A stretch of 64,000 nt of DNA from Lenzites betulinus. Its lineage: Eukaryota; Basidiomycota; Agaricomycetes; Polyporales; Polyporaceae. This document shows positions 32,401 through 43,164 of this stretch, in pieces (the first letter of the stretch is position 1; each line of letters opens with the position of its first letter). The stretch covers positions 62,001 to 126,000 of the forward strand of contig JABYQU010000047.1 of the NCBI GenBank assembly GCA_022264855.1, in the 5' to 3' direction. The notes under the pieces were generated by a model. That model saw only the letters and a program-made list of their open reading frames with translations, ran no database searches and was not told the origin of the DNA. The translations under genes were made by a program, and so were the position numbers.

Positions 32401-32808
32401 GTCCGGATAGGGAGCGCATCCCCATCGCTACCGCTTTACACATCTCCTGGCGAGAGAGATCCATACAGCGAGCTTAGTCCGCCACTTCGCTCGATGTCCA
32501 CTCATCTGCCATGGTTCAAGTCACTCCGCTTATCCTCGGCCTGTCACTTTCTGGATTCAACCCTTCGAACGTCGTCTCATCGACTCCTCTGCCTCAAGCC
32601 CGCAGCCTAGCTCCAGCCCCATATCGTTCCTGGCTCAGAAAGGTCGTAATCGGGACACTTACTTGTCAGCAGAGCGGCGCTTGATCCATAGCAGGACGCA
32701 TGCAAGTATGATCTCGAGGCCTGGGGGTAGCAGAAGGATACCAGCCTGTAGCCTGGTGAGAGATTGGCAGCGGAGGATGGGAGCAACAGAGAGACAGATT
32801 TCGCCCAT
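29488..32808 (-). CDS. Seven-transmembrane protein with long disordered cytosolic tail
   Basis: Exons 32808-32663, 32287-32160, 32111-31932, 31876-31513 and 31462-29488 join to 930 aa. Seven hydrophobic segments lie within the first ~340 residues (for example IEIYVYFFLSLLDLF, YILLAFIPLILVLNEVGS, GLGWIVAGLKLGAIET). The remaining ~590 residues are Ser/Pro/Arg-rich and look disordered. They include six RDS-x-x-SY-type repeats about 10-12 residues apart (30390-30560) that look like kinase or scaffold sites. It looks like an uncharacterised basidiomycete integral membrane protein; GPCR-like topology is possible but no receptor family is recognised. Intron 1 is unusually long (32288-32662, 375 bp) with no exon visible inside. 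Confidence 0.8.
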
Positions 32809-33500
32809 TTAACCGGTATGTATGGTGGGTGAGTTCAGCGGGAGGAAAAGAGCATGTCAAGACAAAACCCGAGCCAGCAGAGAGAAGGCGACGCCGAGAA
32901 AGAAAGGAACGGAATGCAGACTTGCTGCGAGAGGAAGGGCGACGCCTGCACCGAGAGAGAAAGGGAGAAGAAGAGCGATGAACGCGGTTGAGCGCTGCGC
33001 GAGAATACCAACGGACTGATAGGTGGCTCAAACTAAGCTGGTTAATGACCGGTTACGTTCCATTGCTGATGGGCAACACACGGTAGCACGACGGCAACCT
33101 CCCGGGCGGTGTACTGAGATGGCGACACCCGCGAGCCCGTTGTCTTGGTGATTTACACTCTCTTCGAGAAGTGTACCTCACGGTCTGGACGTCTGGCTAG
33201 GCTCGAAAGCTGCGTGGTATCGCGACCATGTCTGGTCTTGCCTCTTCATTGCCTCTTCATTGTGTGTTTGGTCAGAGAAGAGGTGTCGTATCACAGCAGA
33301 TGGCAGATGGGAGTATGAGTTCATCATTTTCGCGAACTTGAAGCGCAAACGGGCAAGGATATCAATCATGCCCTGTTCCGACGTTCTGGGACTTGGATAC
33401 TTTATACGGACCAAAATGATGGTCACATATCCCCAAGCTGGAACCGTGATACGGTCACGCCTCGTCCGCTCTCGCTGGCCCTCGCTGCGTTCTGCTCACG
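32809..33500. promoter_or_regulatory. Divergent promoter region
   Basis: Separates the starts of the 7-TM gene (left) and the Tcd-type gene (right). The purine-rich stretch at 32850-32990 is probably 5' leader of the 7-TM gene. No ORF of coding character. Confidence 0.45.
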
Positions 33501-35193
33501 ATGACTCTAGACCTGCACTCGCACAAGACTCAGCTCGTCGCAACTGCGTTCGCGGCCTCAGCTGTCACGCTCAGCCTTTTCTCTGCCTATCAACAACATG
33601 TAAAGCGACAAAAACGAAGAACTTTAGACCAAGATATCCTCCGCTCTCTCTCAGACCCCGGGACACTGAAGGCGTCGAGACGCGGCCCTGACCATGATAT
33701 CCATGAGGTCACGGTGGGAGGCTCAAGCACGCCGTATCGCGTGTCGCTAGAATACGACGAGGAGCTTGTGCGGGAGCAGCTCGCGCGCAACTACGCGTTC
33801 TTCGGCGAGGAAGGCATGGCAAAGATCAGGAAGGGCACCGTGGTCGTCATTGGATGCGGAGGTGTAGGCAGCTGGGCCGCGGTCATGCTCGCTAGATCGT
33901 ACGCCACTTCCATCTTTGTATTGCCGCAGAATGCTCAATGTACATCTCCCGCTCAGAGGCGTTGCAAAGATCCGCCTGGTCGATTTTGACCAGGTCACGC
34001 TGTCCTCACTCAACAGGCATGCTACCGCCGGCTTGTCTGACGTCGGCACGCCAAAAGTCAAATGCATAGAACGTGCATTGAAGGAAATCACCCGCGTCGT
34101 CGAGATCGACGCACGCATCGACATCTGGCGGAAGGAATCGGGCGGAGACCTGCTGGAGGGCGCAGACTGGGTGATTGGTAGCCTGTTCTCGTTTCGCGGT
34201 GTTTGGAGCCAAACTGAGATTGTCTGTGCCAGATGCAATTGACAACATCACGACCAAAGTCGATTTGCTCAAGTACTGCCACGACCACGACATAAAAGTA
34301 AGCTTGCTGTGTTACTGCTCTGCACACTCGTGTTGAATGTGCCGGCGTTTCAGATTTTCTCGTCCATGGGGGCTGGGGCGAAGTGTGATCCCACGCGGAT
34401 ACAGATTAGTGACATTTCGTACACGATGTACGATCCCCTAGCGCGGTCGGTACGCCGCCGTCTGCGTCTTGCAGGGGTGTCGTCCGGGATCCCGGTCGTA
34501 TATTCGACCGAAGTCCCTGGCGAGGTCAAGCTGCTCCCTCTGCCCGAAGAGGAGTTTAAGAAGGGCAACGTCAAGGAGCTGGGAGTGTTTGATGATTTCC
34601 GAGTTCGTATCCTGCCCGTGCTCGGTAAGCCAAAATTGCGCCTCCTTAATGATACGCGTCCTGATTAAACTCGTTCGCAGGGCCATTACCCGCCATCTTT
34701 GGGCTCCATATTGCGACCTTTATATTGTGCGAGCTTGCAGGTAAACCAATCCACAATCCGCTACCCGTGAAGGGCCGCAAGAAGTTCAACGAGCGCCTCG
34801 CTCGGGATCTACAAAAACGCGAAGAGAAGTTCCTCGGACACCAGATCAAGTGCGCTCTCCGTTCACTGCATCTGCGCTGTTTCCTGATACTCTTGCAGCA
34901 AATTGCCGCTTGACGACGACGATCTCGGACTGGTGTTTGACGACCTGTACCGCGGCCGCTCGGCACTCCCTCCTCATCCCGTGCCCGAGCGTCCGGCACT
35001 TGTCCGGTGGGACCCCTCGCAACCGCTCTCTCTGACGAACTGCGTCGCGTTTGAGATCGCAGACGCAGAGCGACACCTGAAGGAATGTCTCCTGGAGAAG
35101 AAGCGACCAGAAGATGTGTGGGGGGAAGAGGTCGCGGAGGTCGTCAGGAGGCGTACGGAAGAGGCACGGAAGATCGTGGAGTGGGTCATGTAA
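33501..35193 (+). CDS. tRNA threonylcarbamoyladenosine dehydratase (Tcd1/Tcd2, TcdA/CsdL type)
   Basis: Exons 33501-33898, 33957-34177, 34233-34297, 34354-34624, 34681-34849 and 34899-35193 give 472 aa. An N-terminal membrane segment (VATAFAASAVTLSLFSA, about 13-29) precedes an E1/ThiF-type nucleotide-binding domain. That domain shows VVVIGCGGVGSW, the LVDFDQVTLSSLNRH motif and DAIDNITTKVDLL. The C-terminal part (GPLPAIFGLHIATFIL) matches the Tcd family. The enzyme cyclises t6A at position 37 of ANN-decoding tRNAs to ct6A using ATP. Yeast Tcd1/2 are anchored in the mitochondrial outer membrane, which fits the N-terminal segment. Length is close to the yeast proteins. Confidence 0.9.
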
Positions 35194-35612
35194 GGACGAG
35201 ACTTGTGCCCCCACTGGAAGCTTGGGGCATGAGTACTGAGTAGTTGAGCACTGGTGCTGAATATCAGAATGCCGATGTCTCTTGTTCGGTGCTCTGTATG
35301 TGCAGGCACCGGCAGATGCTGCGCTATAATGCAGTGTTGCTCTACTGGCGCAGGTGATGTGGATTGTATATGACGTACTGGTGCGTACCAACTTTGAATG
35401 CTTCAATTTGAGCTCGAGGGACAGACGTGTGGGCTAGCTGTACTCCGACGAATCATTCTATCTTATGGTAGATGAGCGTTTATCTAATCTACATCAACGC
35501 CACGGACGCTCGCACATTTCATAGGCGCCGAGAGTTGCTCTGCCCAATTCCTCCCGCCACTAGAAAAGTCCCTTACTCGCGACCCATTGCTGAAGCCTAT
35601 GTCAACGATACT
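35194..35612. other. Intergenic region
   Basis: Tandem gap; contains TGAGTACTGAGTAG near 35229, a form of the AGTACT-rich motif also seen at 24.4 kb and 40.4 kb. No gene. Confidence 0.45.
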
Positions 35613-37121
35613 ATGGACCAAAAACGCGCCCAAACGTATGTTTAATGACTCTTTGTTCAAATTCTCTGTTCCTTGGCGAACTTTGCGGGCACTATATGCA
35701 TCGTGCAGCTCCTCATAAGGATGCTTTGCTTTGCGAAACAGATATGCGTGCGGCTTCCGAGAGCTTATTCCACCGTTGTGTGCTCTACCTCGCGATATAA
35801 AGTTGACTGACGAGTGTCGTTTCTAGCCTGGAGGCGCTGGAAAACTTCATACAGTCGCAGAAGACCTTACTTGAGCGCACTAATGCCGACATAGCGCGGT
35901 TGATGGAATTGCGGAGAGATGTAGAAGCAAATCCTCCTCATTCGTTAGAATCCCTCGGCGAAAAGGTGTGTATATGCGCATATTAAATTTACGCGCGTGT
36001 GTTCTAATGAGTGCGGAATAAGCTCTCCAGTCCAGCATTTAAGCTTAGCGAGCAGGCCGATGCTATGCCTCCCCTGCCTGAAGGAATCGACTGGTCGCTG
36101 TTCAGCGGGTCAGGTATACTTCTTTCATTCACCCAGACGATATCAATATTGAAAATATGTGTCGTTAGACCCTGCACCCTTCAAAAACATGGCTACCGCC
36201 GCCCGCGAAGCATACAGCTCGCGCAATAACCCGCCGAAGGCACCACTCAAGCCTCCATCAGACCTCCGCAAACTGGTCGCCCAAACGCGTGCCACACTCC
36301 TCGATCCCGTTCTATCCGCGTTCCGTCTCCCAGCAGAGCTCGCACTGCTCTCGGATGACGACGAGCCTGATCCAGAAGAACAGCGCCGTGCCCGGGAACG
36401 CGAGAAGATCCGCGAGCTGAAGAAACGGCGCATCGAGGGCGAAGCCGACACTTCCCCGTTTGCGGGTTTGGGGTTGCGCAGGCCGGCGGCGACGCAGGGC
36501 GTTTTCATTCGACAGGACCAAGAAGATGAGAGCGCTGAAGTGGACATCTCTTTGGACAACCACGGGCGTACCCGTCGCTCGACATCAGAAGCCGTGCCCA
36601 TGGAGGTCGACTCACCCGCAAACGCTTCCTCGCCCCTTCCTGTCTCTTCTGCTTTGCCAGCTGCCCGGGCGGGGTCCGTGCGGGAGCGAAAGCCTTCTAG
36701 AAAGGCACAGGCCGAATCAAAAGCAGGCTCCGCACGTATCAAGGACACGGGCAAGGCCAAGGCTCAGCCAAAGACGAAAGTGCGCGAAGATTCGCCAGAA
36801 CCACCGGCGGAGCCACCGCGGGATAAGAACGGCAAAGCAAAGTCGGAGACCTACAAGCAGGCCTGGTCCGTCTCCGAGCAACACCTGCTCGAACGTCTGT
36901 TGGAAGAGATCCCGGAAGGCGAGAAGAACAGGTACGTTTCGCCGCAAGCTGTCCCCCGTGACCGTGCCTCACCACACGTGTGTAGATGGGCCAAAATATC
37001 CAAGGCGATGAACGGGCGTCGTACGGCACGCCAGGTTGCAAGCCGTGTGCAAAAGTACTACGAGAAACTTAAACGGTTCGGAGTGGAGGTTGGAAGTAGC
37101 AAAGCGGGAGGTGGCGGATAA
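35613..37121 (+). CDS. SANT/Myb-domain nuclear protein
   Basis: Exons 35613-35635, 35827-35965, 36023-36113, 36169-36931 and 36986-37121 give 383 aa. The N-terminus forms a helical coil (LEALENFIQSQKTLLERT). A charged middle follows (EEQRRAREREKIRELKKRR, probable nuclear signal), then a disordered Ser/Lys-rich linker. The C-terminus has a SANT-type repeat, QAWSVSEQHLLERLLEEIP then RWAKISKAMNGRRTARQVASR, with the expected aromatic/hydrophobic spacing. The middle intron of the SANT domain (36932-36985) splits it. Likely a chromatin or DNA-binding protein; partner and targets unknown. Intron 1 is longer than usual (191 bp) after a 23-nt first exon. Confidence 0.8.
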
Positions 37122-37467
37122 TATTAACTGCATCACTAGATCGAAGAATTACCACAGCATACAGCATGACCCCGTACATTTGTCCTACTATTACCTATGC
37201 CCTGTGTATCTATAGCTTTCCCCACTAGTACCGACTCCCGACGATGTACCCGAGCCTCTCGACGACGGGAGCTGTACAGAGTCCCCATACCGCACGCGGG
37301 GGCGATCATCTGATCAAAGGTTGCACGAGACGCACGCGCCCGCGGGAAGCTGGGCAGCAGGCTCCGGCTCGCACAACATCTCTTCCCTCTCTCCGTCCCG
37401 CTTGCCAGCTCATCTTTCTCGCTTTCTCCTCCTCGTCACCACCGACCGAACAAACGACGCAGAAACG
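37122..37467. promoter_or_regulatory. Promoter region of the PBDC1-type gene
   Basis: Nothing coding. A pyrimidine-rich stretch at about 37380-37440 lies just upstream of the start codon, typical of fungal promoters and transcription starts. Confidence 0.4.
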
Positions 37468-38486
37468 ATGGCGACGCAGCAATTTGACCCCAAAAACGCG
37501 CAGAACCTCGTCGAGGTGCGTCCCTTGCACGCCCCATGTTTGCTCACGCCCGGCCGAGAAATGACCGCGCCCGCCCGCGTCGCAGATCGAGAAACAGTGA
37601 GTGCTCGACGTGCTGCCGTGCGTTATACCGGGGTCTGAACCGCCTGCGAGGAAAGGTTCGCAGTCAAGGCGGTCGAGCACGCGCAGGCAAGTTAAACCAG
37701 CCTCTCCCGGAGTGCTCCTCGACACTGCCCCGTCCGATGCTCATGCTCCCCCGCACCGTCCCCGCACACAGACCTACTGGAATCTCCTCGAGAAAGTCAG
37801 CCCGCGCGACCTGAAGCTCACAAAGTGAGGCCCCCCCGCTTCTACCCCCGCGCGAGACCGCCCGCTCACACCGCCTCTGCGCCCGCCGCGCGCGCGCGCT
37901 GCCAGGATCGACGACGAGATCTACGAGCACGCGCTGCAGGCGTTCCCCGAGCTCGTCGAGAACGACAACGCGAAGCTGACGGTGATCGACGAGGAGTGGA
38001 TGAAGAGCGAGTCCGGCAAGGCCCGCTGGCGCGAGTTCATCCAGCTGTGCGTCCCGCCCGCCCCGTGTGCCCCGGGGCACGCTAATATCTGACGGTGTGG
38101 GCCAGATACGAGAAGAAGGTGAAGGACTACAACTTCGGGTCCCTCATCCGCACGGACGCGCGGCAGGAGTACAGCGAGACGAACACGATTTTCGGTGAGT
38201 CCTGCTTGCCGAGGCCCCGCCGGTGCTCCCTCCGCTTGGCGTGCTGATGGACGCGCCGCGCGCACAGTCACGCGAATACAGGTATGTCGTGCACTCCTCG
38301 CGCGCTGCTACTTGCGCCTCACCGCCGCGCGCGTAGTTCTACACGTACGAGATTGCGCGGAACCGCCTCGGGCTGAACGACCGCGCGCACGAGATTGCGA
38401 AGGAGGAGGCGGTGAAGGAGAAGGAGAAGGCCGAGAAGGAGAAGGCGCGCGCGGAGAAAGAGAAGGCGAAGAAGAGGAAGAACTGA
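37468..38486 (+). CDS. PBDC1/Chp1-type protein (polysaccharide biosynthesis domain family; eEF1A chaperone)
   Basis: Eight exons give 178 aa: 37468-37515, 37586-37596, 37656-37686, 37772-37824, 37906-38046, 38106-38194, 38268-38281, 38337-38486. Exons of 11 and 14 nt are true microexons, and the third intron (37687-37771) has a GC donor (GCAAGT). Conserved blocks: TYWNLLEKV, LKLTKIDDEIYEHALQAFPE, EEWMKSESGKARWREF, NFGSLIRTDARQEYSETNT, FYTYEIARNRLGLND, then a Lys/Glu-rich tail. Yeast Ypl225w (Chp1), of this family, assists co-translational folding of elongation factor eEF1A. Any link with polysaccharides is historical naming. Probably constitutive and cytosolic. Confidence 0.88.
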
Positions 38487-38668
38487 TCGTCGTGTGCGGT
38501 GTGGGGGGAAATGAGGCGGCCAGCGGGCAGGGCACATGTGTATAACTATTTTCTCAGGGAAGAAATGTTTGTATTCAACATTCACTGGGGCTCCGTCGGG
38601 GACACTTTCGATTTGCGTAGGTGGGGGATAGTGCATGCACAGCGCTGGTAGAGGGGCCAGATGAAGCC

Positions 38669-40223
38669 TCAGAGAGTCGGCGTGATCCGTGACTGTGCTG
38701 CAGCACCGTCGAGGACGATGTGAGAACCAGAGACATATGCTCCTGCCGGGCTTGCCAGGAACAGTGCTTCGTACCGCGTCTGTTAGAACATGCGAGAGGG
38801 GAGAGTGGTGGAGGACATACCAACACCAGCCATGTCTCTGGGATGTCCGATGCGCCCTGTCAAGCTGCACGTCAGACCTTACCGCTGGATCCTGAAGTGA
38901 AACAGCGTACCAAAGGGGCTCCCATCCGCCAATCCCTCCTCTCCGAACTGCTTGATTCCAAATGCCGTCATCTTCGACGGGAATACTCTGGTGCGCGTCA
39001 TGAACCTCCGAAGCACACTGTGGAATGTGGGAAACAGCTCACCCCGGAAGAATAGCATTCACTCTGCAAGAATACGCGCTCGTCAGTATGACGGGCGGTG
39101 TTACACGGGATCACGACCTACGTGATAAACTTGGGTGCAAGCGTCGTCGCGAGCAGGATGGTGAGGTGGTTGACCGCCGCCTTGCTTGTTCCGTCTGCCG
39201 CACGCATATTATTATCCGTCCGGACGCCATGCGCATGCGAAACTCACAGCTCCAGAGACCGTCGTTCTTGTCAGCGAGGCGCGACTCCGTCGCCGTGGTA
39301 ATGAAACCGGCAACGGACGAGATGTTGATGACACAGCCGGGGTTGAAACTCGTCGCGTCCTTCGCGAGGAGGGGGGTGAGCCTGCGAACAGGTCAGCTAT
39401 AGGTTCTGCCATACGGACGCCGGGGAACGTACGCCGCAGTCACTAGAGGGACAGCCTTGTCAGCAGGACATCCAAGGGCACACAAGAATGCCCACTGACT
39501 GTAAAAGATGCTCTTCACGTTGAGCGCGATGACCTTGTCCCAGCCCTTCTCGGGGAAACTAGAGCACAAAAATGAGGGACAATGGAACGCGGCGCAAGCC
39601 GGAGGACGCACTCGTCGTACGGCGCGCCCCAGGTGACGCCCGAGTTGTTGACAAGGATGTGCACCTTGGACTCGCGCTCCTTGATCGCGTTCGCGAGGGC
39701 GTCGCACCCCGCCTTGCTCTGTGGACGCACACGGGCACCAGGTCATTGTCGCACGAAAGCGGTCACGGGCGGTTACGGGCCCGGGACAGGCGGAAGCACG
39801 CACGCTGATGTCCGCGACAAAGTAGTGGCAGCTCCCCGGCCCCTTTTTCGTCAGGGCCTCGGCGACCTGTCAGGTCCATTGCGTGCGCAATCAGCTGAGT
39901 ATGGGGCGTGGAAAGTACAAGAGCGGGTGCTGACCTCCTTGAGCTGCTTCTCCTTGCGAGACGCGATGTATACCTTTGCGCCGTTCTGGACGTACGCGGC
40001 CGCGATCATCGTGCCGATGCCCGAGCCTCCGCCCGTCACGACCGCTGCAGCACGCATGTGAACTCTTGATGACACTGACGAGGGCGAGCCCTGCTACTCA
40101 CCGACTTTGCCCTTCACATTGAAGAGACCGGGAACGGTGAAGTCTACAGTTAAACGCGTTCGTCCATGAGAAGCCGGTTATGTTCAGCCTAGAACTGTCT
40201 GACATACCCAGAGATTCAGCCAT
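38669..40223 (-). CDS. Short-chain dehydrogenase/reductase (SDR)
   Basis: Thirteen exons give 284 aa: 40223-40208, 40143-40102, 40044-39935, 39866-39804, 39718-39612, 39558-39500, 39442-39433 (10 nt), 39381-39248, 39194-39122, 39063-39043, 38987-38911, 38856-38825, 38779-38669. Rossmann motif TGGGSGIG at 23-30, NNSG at 101-104, Ser158 and the YGTSK motif with Tyr181/Lys185. Between Ser158 and Tyr181 lies an insertion (TTATESRLADKNDGLW), as in RhlG-like 3-oxoacyl reductases. An NAD(P)H-dependent oxidoreductase; substrate unknown. Intron 12 uses a GTTGGT donor. A 12-bp hairpin lies 136-169 bp upstream of the start. Confidence 0.88.
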
Positions 40224-40358
40224 GGGGTTTGAAATTTGAGGGGCTATGAGGCGACGAAAGGAGATGTGTCAGAGGAGCTTGAGGTAGGTCGCTGAGTCCG
40301 ACTTGTTACCCCGGTCCGTACTTAAGCTACCCCAGATTCGGTTTCGGGTCGATCAAGT

Positions 40359-40392
40359 AGCCGGACTCTCAGTACTCAGTGAGAGTCCGGCT
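40359..40392. promoter_or_regulatory. Perfect 12-bp inverted repeat upstream of the SDR gene
   Basis: AGCCGGACTCTC at 40359-40370 and its exact complement at 40381-40392, with a 10-base loop AGTACTCAGT. It lies in the expected promoter of the minus-strand SDR gene. The arms contain CCG and CGG, the half-sites of fungal Zn2Cys6 regulators, so an operator is possible; that is inference. Confidence 0.6.
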
Positions 40393-43062
40393 TCAGTACT
40401 TCAGTGATGGGATCCCGGAGGCTGCCAGCCAGTGGTCTCCGAGAGCCTCAAAGAGCCTCACTGGATCTCTTTTAAAACAACAGGGCTGCTAGCTTCATCA
40501 TGATGCATGATCATGTGGGGGCCAGTGCCTGCCACAGTTCGGTAAGAGGAAAGGATTCAGAAAATATTGATTTTCCTCATGCGTTTGGAGATTAGATAGA
40601 CGCGCATGACAGATTGTACTACACTAATAGTTGCCACGCGGCCAAACCCCGCAGATTTCTTGTGCTGGTACCCCAGCAGGCGACTACAAAAGCTTCGAGT
40701 TCTTGAAGTACCCGTGCAAACGATGAGCAAGCCTATGAGAAAGTGAGACGTTGACGTGGAAAACCATGTAACTCGTCGCTAGGTGTGTCTCCATGGGTAA
40801 TAAATCCACACGGGGACTAAGTAGTGCCAGTAATACTGTCTATCGCGAGTCGCGACTTCAGTGTGCAGTAAGTCGATCTCTTTTTAAAAGGCAGTCATAG
40901 CTGATGAAAATCATGTATGCAGTACTCGCATATGTTATCAAGATTATATGAATGTCGCTCTCGGGCGCACTGATACAGACTACATACACCCAACAGCCGG
41001 GGAGTTTGTGCCGTTGCAGTCATCGGCGTTGTGGAGGCCTCATTGACACTCCACCGGTATATACATATAGAGGGAGAGATGATGATTCATTGGCGAAAAC
41101 AGCGTTCTACAAGATGATACCCATAGACCAGCGGAATAGCGACAAGCTGACTTCACGGCTAGAAAGCGCCCATTCCCTACTACCTGGCTACCTGCCATCC
41201 TGCGAGTACAATAGGTCAGTGACTTTTTGTCATCTGTTTTGGGTAGGATGTGTTGCGCGAGAGGCTTACGATGTCTGTGTTAAAGGCCGCAAGTAACGTG
41301 TGTCGCACCCGGCTATTGTTTGACAAACAAGTTCAACCCGTCACTTATTGTTATCGGCGCCGCTCCAGCACGCCCAATGCGGGTCACTGCAACCCTAGCG
41401 CAAGGCAAAACACCCACACGAAGCCCTTTCAACCCCAGTTCCGCGCAACGCCCCATTATGCGGATGGTCTCCATGGGCCGGTGCATGCACCGCCCGAGAA
41501 GCCTTCCCCAAGTTGATATTCAATGTCCATGGACGTGCTGATGGAGCCTTTCGCACAGCCGCAGCAGGCCTCGAGGTCCGCACACACTGGCCCTACAATT
41601 TGCTCCAGGCTTCTCTTAGCGCCCTGTCCCTCCGGTATATATACAGGGGTCGCCCGCGGAGGGTGGTTCTGTTCCGCCCCTCTCCTTGTTGGTCGCGCTG
41701 GGCTCTGGCGGCGCCACTCCGCTCTTGGGACTTCCCTCCTGCGCTCTGGACGGCCGGGACGTCTATAGCATGTCTTTCTGCGACTTAGTGCTCGGCACTG
41801 GTGGTTCTCTCGCTCTGGTCTAGCTACGTGGTGGTTATAAGCCCTCGGGAGCGTCACGGAGATCATCGAGTACATCCCCGACTAGAGCTCCTTCATGGGG
41901 CGCGAGCCACACTCTGTTGGCTTCGGACGAGGTTGCCGATAAACACCGCGGTCCTTGGTATCAGAGATTACGGACTCATTGCCGCTGCCCCGGACGCGTT
42001 CTGGGTTGGCGGAGACATCACTTCCGCGGTGCGCATGGGTCTTGACTCTGATATTGCTCGCTACATCTCACTGCGCTGAGGCGCGACTTGCTCTGCCTCT
42101 GTCTATCTGTCTCTTCAGGATGCTTGCCTGCAGCCTTCGTCCTCTCTGGTAGGTCAAGACTACGACGGCTAGGCGCGTTGACAAGATACCACTCGCCGAT
42201 GGCACACCCTCGTAACCTATCGGCCTTGACGCTCTCTGGATTCGCCACGACGCCACTCGCATGGCCACAGTCAAGGCTCAGCCTGTGGCCACCGCCGTCT
42301 AAGTTGCTCTGTGTTCATCCGACTGCCTACACTCACCCGTCTGTACTACATGCTCGCCGCGCTCGACGATGGTGGATTCGCTTCACGAGCAGCACATGGA
42401 AGTCATGCCAGGCAAGGGGATATTCGGTGAGTGCTACGCAGCCACTGGCAGTTTCATCCTAATACCCATCTAACGATCACGCTCGGAGATCTGCAGCTTA
42501 CATTATGCTCGGTCTCGTCACCTCGTCACAATATACCCCCTCCACACGCTTGCGAGCGCGGCCTGGACATATGCTCGCTACCAGGCTGCCGCCATGTCCA
42601 GCCCAGTCCCTGTGCGTGCCGCCACCAGCAGGCGCCCGAGCACTGCGGGCACCTCGCAGGCGTCACGTCACTCAGCGCTGCAGCACGCGTCACGGTGTGG
42701 CCGACTCAAAGCGCTGTCCACGCCATGGCGCACGCGACCAAAGGACGGGTAGGTGCCGCAGCAGCAGCTCACGCCCTGGCAACGCTGTCGTTGTTCTTGC
42801 GGGGCGCGGGCGTGTGACGACGGAGGCAATGGCGTGGCCGGAAAAGTGCTGCGTTGTGTCGGGCGGCTCGCGCGCGATGCCCAAAAGCGGGGCGCGGCGG
42901 GTGGGCGGCTGTTTGCGGCTATTTGCCGCGGTGGACTTGACTTTGGCGGCGACGCAACACCTGCCATCAATAGCAAGAAGCAATCCGCCCGCGCTCGTTT
43001 CGACCCTTGGTCTTCCTTTATCCCCGACCGCAATCCCCCTCACAATCCCCCCGCGCCCCCGC
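40393..43062. other. Long gene-poor region
   Basis: No intact gene found on either strand. The first kilobase is AT-richer and featureless. From about 41280 base composition turns GC-rich and carries retroelement-like features, listed separately. 42480-43060 is GC-rich, without convincing exons, and leads into the promoter of the Clp1-like gene. Confidence 0.5.
41280..42460 (+). mobile_element. Degraded LTR-retrotransposon relic with canonical primer-binding site
   Basis: TGGTATCAGAG at 41956-41966 is the canonical core of LTR-retrotransposon primer-binding sites. Upstream there is a TATA-like TATATATACAGG near 41637, as in an LTR. Downstream frames are broken and I recognise no gag or pol motif. 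The boundaries are guesses and the family (copia or gypsy) cannot be told. Confidence 0.35.
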
Positions 43063-43069
43063 TATAAAA
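43063..43069 (+). promoter_or_regulatory. TATA box of the Clp1-like gene
   Basis: TATAAAA, 96 bp upstream of the ATG at 43165, within a C-rich promoter and followed by a pyrimidine-rich stretch. Confidence 0.6.
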
Positions 43070-43164
43070 TGCCCCGATGCCCCCTTCTTCCTCCCACCAA
43101 CCACCCGCTCCCCGCGCGACATCTCCCCCCTTCTTGACCCCCCATCGCGACTCTCCTCCTCCCG

